A stretch of 64,000 bases of DNA from Siphonodentalium dalli (Eukaryota; Mollusca; Scaphopoda; Gadilida; Siphonodentaliidae): positions 171,192,664-171,256,663 of the forward strand of contig CP136066.1 of NCBI GenBank assembly GCA_032622095.1, given 5' to 3'. The first letter of the stretch is position 1; each line of letters opens with the position of its first letter. Below, piece by piece: positions 58,769-64,000 of the stretch. The translations under genes and the position numbers were made by a program. The notes beneath the pieces were generated by a model. The model did not search any database and was not told where the DNA came from. It was given only the letters and a program-made list of their open reading frames with translations.

Positions 58769-61700
58769 TAAAGCGATAGCCCGCTTTTTCGCGGAATAAT
58801 TGTAACTCCCTACATTTCTTCAGAATTGCCCATCAATGGAAAAAATGTGTTCAAAAACAATATCACTTCTGTGGTTCTTTATTTATCACACACAATTTAA
58901 CCCCACCCCCTTTAACAAATTATTCATCAAAAAAGCACAATTTTCCACCACCAGTCATGTTCAGGCCCCATTTTCACTCAGTTTTAGGGGTCTGGTATTG
59001 CAAACTTGGATCAGCTATGGAAGACTGTTCAATATTCTTTCCATGAGAGAACTTCTGGTGATGTGAGGTCATTGAGTCCAGATCTGATCAGCTGAGCATC
59101 AAGCGCATGACTTTATCAGCACATTGAAGAATAAAATATGACATTTTCAGGTCTGCAAGGGTGATCCAAGATAACTGGATGTGGGTGTATATTGAATTAG
59201 TTGAATAAAGATATGCTCTCTTTGAATTGCTGAAGCATTTTCTTAAATGTGTCCAAGTTTTAGTGCTATTAACCTTCAAATGACCATACCCACCAGTGGA
59301 AATTACACACTTTTATGATATATATCTGTATATCACTGGCTATAAAATCCAAAATACTTGTCAAATTAGGTTCTTATAACAATTGATATATGTGTCGTTG
59401 ACATGCCCATGTTATGGGTCATTTGCATTATCATGTGACTATTACCACCTTGAATTTTTTTGAAAATACCTTGAAAAGTTGTCATTTTTTATGAAAAATC
59501 TTACTATTTTTTTGGCTGATGTAAGTGAAAGAAGGCATCAGCAGCAAGAATAGCCACATCAAGCATGAGATATTCATTGGACTGAAAGACCAGGCTCTGT
59601 AAAATGCATTAAAATGCTTTAAAGTGACTCCCAGGAATCAAAAATGATAAAAAGCTATTTTTTGCCTTTAAGCGATAGCCCGCTTTTTCGCGGAATAATT
59701 GTAACTCCCTACATTTCTTCAGAATTGCCCATCAATGGAAAAAATGTGTTCAAAAACAATATCACTTCTGTGGTTCTTTATTTATCACACACAATTTAAC
59801 CCCACCCCCTTTAACAAATTATTCATCAAAAAAGCACAATTTTCCACCACCAGTCATGTTCAGGCCCCATTTTCACTCAGTTTTAGGGGTCTGGTATTGC
59901 AAACTTGGATCAGCTATGGAAGACTGTTCAATATTCTTTCCATGAGTGAACTTCTGGTGATGTGAGGTCATTGAGTCCAGATCTGATCAGCTGAGCATCA
60001 AGCGCATGACTTTATCAGCACATTGAAGAATAAAATATGACATTTTCAGGTCTGCAAGGGTGATCCAAGATAACTGGATGTGAGTGTATATTGAATTAGT
60101 TGAATAAAGATATGCTCTCTTTGAATTGCTGAAGCATTTTCTTAAATGTGTCCAAGTTTTAGTGCTATTAACCTTCAAATGACCATACCCACCAGTGGAA
60201 ATTACACACTTTTATGATATATATCTGTATATCACTGGCTATAAAATCCAAAATACTTGTCAAATTAGGTTCTTATAACAATTGATATATGTGTCGTTGA
60301 CATGCCCATGTTATGGGTCATTTGCATTATCATGTGACTATTACCACCTTGAATTTTTTTGAAAATACCTTGAAAAGTTGTCATTTTTTATGAAAAATCT
60401 TACTATTTTTTTGGCTGATGTAAGTGAAAGAAGGCATCAGCAGCAAGAATAGCCACATCAAGCATGAGATATTCATTGGACTGAAAGACCAGGCTCTGTA
60501 AAATGCATTAAAATGCTTTAAAGTGACTCCCAGGAATCAAAAATGATAAAAAGCTATTTTTTGCCTTTAAAGCGATAGCCCGCTTTTTCGCGGAATAATT
60601 GTAACTCCCTACATTTCTTCAGAATTGCCCATCAATGGAAAAAATGTGTACAAAAACAATATCACTTCTGTGGTTCTTTATTTATCACACACAATTTAAC
60701 CCCACCCCCTTTAACAAATTATTCATCAAAAAAGCACAATTTTCCACCACCAGTCATGTTCAGGCCCCATTTTCACTCAGTTTTAGGGGTCTGGTATTGC
60801 AAACTTGGATCAGCTATGGAAGACTGTTCAATATTCTTTCCATGAGAGAACTTCTGGTGATGTGAGGTCATTGAGTCCAGATCTGATCAGCTGAGCATCA
60901 AGCGCATGACTTTATCAGCACATTGAAGAATAAAATATGACATTTTCAGGTCTGCAAGGGTGATCCAAGATAACTGGATGTGGGTGTATATTGAATTAGT
61001 TGAATAAAGATATGCTCTCTTTGAATTGCTGAAGCATTTTCTTAAATGTGTCCAAGTTTTATTGCTATTAACCTTCAAATGACCATACCCACCAGTGGAA
61101 ATTACACACTTTTATGATATATATCTGTATATCACTGGCTATAAAATCCAAAATACTTGTCAAATTAGGTTCTTATAACAATTGATATATGTGTCGTTGA
61201 CATGCCCATGTTATGGGTCATTTGCATTATCATGTGACTATTACCACCTTGAATTTTTTTGAAAATACCTTGAAAAGTTGTCATTTTTTATGAAAAATCT
61301 TACTATTTTTTTGGCTGATGTAAGTGAAAGAAGGCATCAGCAGCAAGAATAGCCACATCAAGCATGAGATATTCATTGGACTGAAAGACCAGGCTCTGTA
61401 AAATGCATTAAAATGCTTTAAAGTGACTCCCAGGAATCAAAAATGATAAAAAGCTATTTTTTGCCTTTAAGCGATAGCCCGCTTTTTCGCGGAATAATTG
61501 TAACTCCCTACATTTCTTCAGAATTGCCCATCAATGGAAAAAATGTGTTCAAAAACAATATCACTTCTGTGGTTCTTTATTTATCACACACAATTTAACC
61601 CCACCCCCTTTAACAAATTATTCATCAAAAAAGCACAATTTTCCACCACCAGTCATGTTCAGGCCCCATTTTCACTCAGTTTTAGGGGTCTGGTATTGCA

Positions 61701-64000
61701 AACTTGGATCAGCTATGGAAGACTGTTCAATATTCTTTCCATGAGAGAACTTCTGGTGATGTGAGGTCATTGAGTCCAGATCTGATCAGCTGAGCATCAA
61801 GCGCATGACTTTATCAGCACATTGAAGAATAAAATATGACATTTTCAGGTCTGCAAGGGTGATCCAAGATAACTGGATGTGGGTGTATATTGAATTAGTT
61901 GAATAAAGATATGCTCTCTTTGAATTGCTGAAGCATTTTCTTAAATGTGTCCAAGTTTTAGTGCTATTAACCTTCAAATGACCATACCCACCAGTGGAAA
62001 TTACACACTTTTATGATATATATCTGTATATCACTGGCTATAAAATCCAAAATACTTGTCAAATTAGGTTCTTATAACAATTGATATATGTGTCGTTGAC
62101 ATGCCCATGTTATGGGTCATTTGCATTATCATGTGACTATTACCACCTTGAATTTATTTGAAAATACCTTGAAAAGTTGTCATTTTTTATGAAAAATCTT
62201 ACTATTTTTTTGGCTGATGTAAGTGAAAGAAGGCATCAGCAGCAAGAATAGCCACATCAAGCATGAGATATTCATTGGACTGAAAGACCAGGCTCTGTAA
62301 AATGCATTAAAATGCTTTAAAGTGACTCCCAGGAATCAAAAATGATAAAAAGCTATTTTTTGCCTTTAAAGCGATAGCCCGCTTTTTCGCGGAATAATTG
62401 TAACTCCCTACATTTCTTCAGAATTGCCCATCAATGGAAAAAATGTGTTCAAAAACAATATCACTTCTGTGGTTCTTTATTTATCACACACAATTTAACC
62501 CCACCCCCTTTAACAAATTATTCATCAAAAAAGCACAATTTTCCACCACCAGTCATGTTCAGGCCCCATTTTCACTCAGTTTTAGGGGTCTGGTATTGCA
62601 AACTTGGATCAGCTATGGAAGACTGTTCAATATTCTTTCCATGAGAGAACTTCTGGTGATGTGAGGTCATTGAGTCCAGATCTGATCAGCTGAGCATCAA
62701 GCGCATGACTTTATCAGCACATTGAAGAATAAAATATGACATTTTCAGGTCTGCAAGGGTGATCCAAGATAACTGGATGTGGGTGTATATTGAATTAGTT
62801 GAATAAAGATATGCTCTCTTTGAATTGCTGAAGCATTTTCTTAAATGTGTCCAAGTTTTAGTGCTATTAACCTTCAAATGACCATACCCACCAGTGGAAA
62901 TTACACACTTTTATGATATATATCTGTATATCACTGGCTATAAAATCCAAAATACTTGTCAAATTAGGTTCTTATAACAATTGATATATGTGTCGTTGAC
63001 ATGCCCATGTTATGGGTCATTTGCATTATCATGTGACTATTACCACCTTGAATTTTTTTGAAAATACCTTGAAAAGTTGTCATTTTTTATGAAAAATCTT
63101 ACTATTTTTTTGGCTGATGTAAGTGAAAGAAGGCATCAGCAGCAAGAATAGCCACATCAAGCATGAGATATTCATTGGACTGAAAGACCAGGCTCTGTAA
63201 AATGCATTAAAATGCTTTAAAGTGACTCCCAGGAATCAAAAATGATAAAAAGCTATTTTTTGCCTTTAAGCGATAGCCCGCTTTTTCGCGGAATAATTGT
63301 AACTCCCTACATTTCTTCAGAATTGCCCATCAATGGAAAAAATGTGTTCAAAAACAATATCACTTCTGTGGTTCTTTATTTATCACACACAATTTAACCC
63401 CACCCCCTTTAACAAATTATTCATCAAAAAAGCACAATTTTCCACCACCAGTCATGTTCAGGCCCCATTTTCACTCAGTTTTAGGGGTCTGGTATTGCAA
63501 ACTTGGATCAGCTATGGAAGACTGTTCAATATTCTTTCCATGAGAGAACTTCTGGTGATGTGAGGTCATTGAGTCCAGATCTGATCAGCTGAGCATCAAG
63601 CGCATGACTTTATCAGCACATTGAAGAATAAAATATGACATTTTCAGGTCTGCAAGGGTGATCCAAGATAACTGGATGTGGGTGTATATTGAATTAGTTG
63701 AATAAAGATATGCTCTCTTTGAATTGCTGAAGCATTTTCTTAAATGTGTCCAAGTTTTAGTGCTATTAACCTTCAAATGACCATACCCACCAGTGGAAAT
63801 TACACACTTTTATGATATATATCTGTATATCACTGGCTATAAAATCCAAAATACTTGTCAAATTAGGTTCTTATAACAATTGATATATGTGTCGTTGACA
63901 TGCCCATGTTATGGGTCATTTGCATTATCATGTGACTATTACCACCTTGAATTTTTTTGAAAATACCTTGAAAAGTTGTCATTTTTTATGAAAAATCTTA

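Larger units (their letters stand above)
26460..64000. repeat. Satellite array, units 11-48, running off the right edge
   Basis: Unit starts: 26466, 27819, 28717, 30070, 30970, 31868, 32768, 33666, 35019, 35919, 36819, 37716, 38616, 39515, 40415, 41768, 42666, 44019, 44919, 45819, 46719, 48072, 48972, 50325, 51225, 52125, 53025, 53914, 55267, 56167, 57067, 57967, 59320, 60219, 61119, 62018, 62918 and partial 63817. MITE-bearing units (1353 bp) are 11, 13, 18, 25, 27, 31, 33, 38 and 42. Plain units are 897-900 bp, except unit 37 (889 bp; 11-bp deletion between TTGAAAA repeats near 53165). Units 14-15 and 16-17 are a duplicated 1798-bp dimer sharing private variants. Units to the right are the most uniform. 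Confidence 0.95.

Noticed and set aside
5453-64000. CRISPR-like or rDNA-like array
   Set aside because: The units are ~900 bp without short spaced repeats. I saw no rRNA, tRNA or 5S-like sequence in the unit.

Overview
The window looks like metazoan nuclear DNA, probably from an aquatic invertebrate. It is AT-rich, gene-poor and has no bacterial gene organisation. It is dominated by a long satellite array and by eukaryotic mobile elements. I cannot name the species from sequence alone.

Layout. (1) Positions 1-5452 are non-satellite DNA. The minus strand from 3419 to 1045 holds a broken reading frame rich in Glu/Val repeats, ending in a short domain with a Y-PG-V...WP motif. A 919-bp inverted-repeat element (2112-3030), packed with about thirty GATATC palindromes, interrupts it. 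Taking out the element plus one copy of its 6-bp duplication leaves the flanking frames in register. The rest of this part holds a degenerate ~386-bp tandem repeat (about 3485-4550), a small hairpin (824-874) and no other convincing gene. (2) From 5453 to the right edge runs a tandem array of a ~900-bp unit: 47 full units plus a partial 48th. (3) Thirteen units carry a 451-bp MITE-like element with 18-bp terminal inverted repeats. It is always at the same point of the unit and flanked by a duplicated TA. (4) Two units are followed by a 5103-bp tyrosine-recombinase retrotransposon of the DIRS type (13998-19100 and 21354-26456).

The DIRS element encodes a Gag-like protein, a reverse transcriptase/RNase H/methyltransferase-like polyprotein and a tyrosine recombinase in overlapping frames. 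Its inverted terminal repeats, internal circle-junction sequence and TTT recombination site can all be read directly. A run of eight A between RT and RNase H shifts the frame identically in both copies.

How the parts fit: the DIRS element inserted once at a TTT in the satellite, with no target duplication. A ~7.36-kb block (DIRS + MITE-bearing unit + plain unit) was then duplicated, most simply by unequal crossing-over, because the neighbouring satellite units carry the same private variants. The MITE likewise appears to have inserted once and been spread by array turnover. Almost all 898/899/900-bp length variation among plain units lies exactly at the MITE site.
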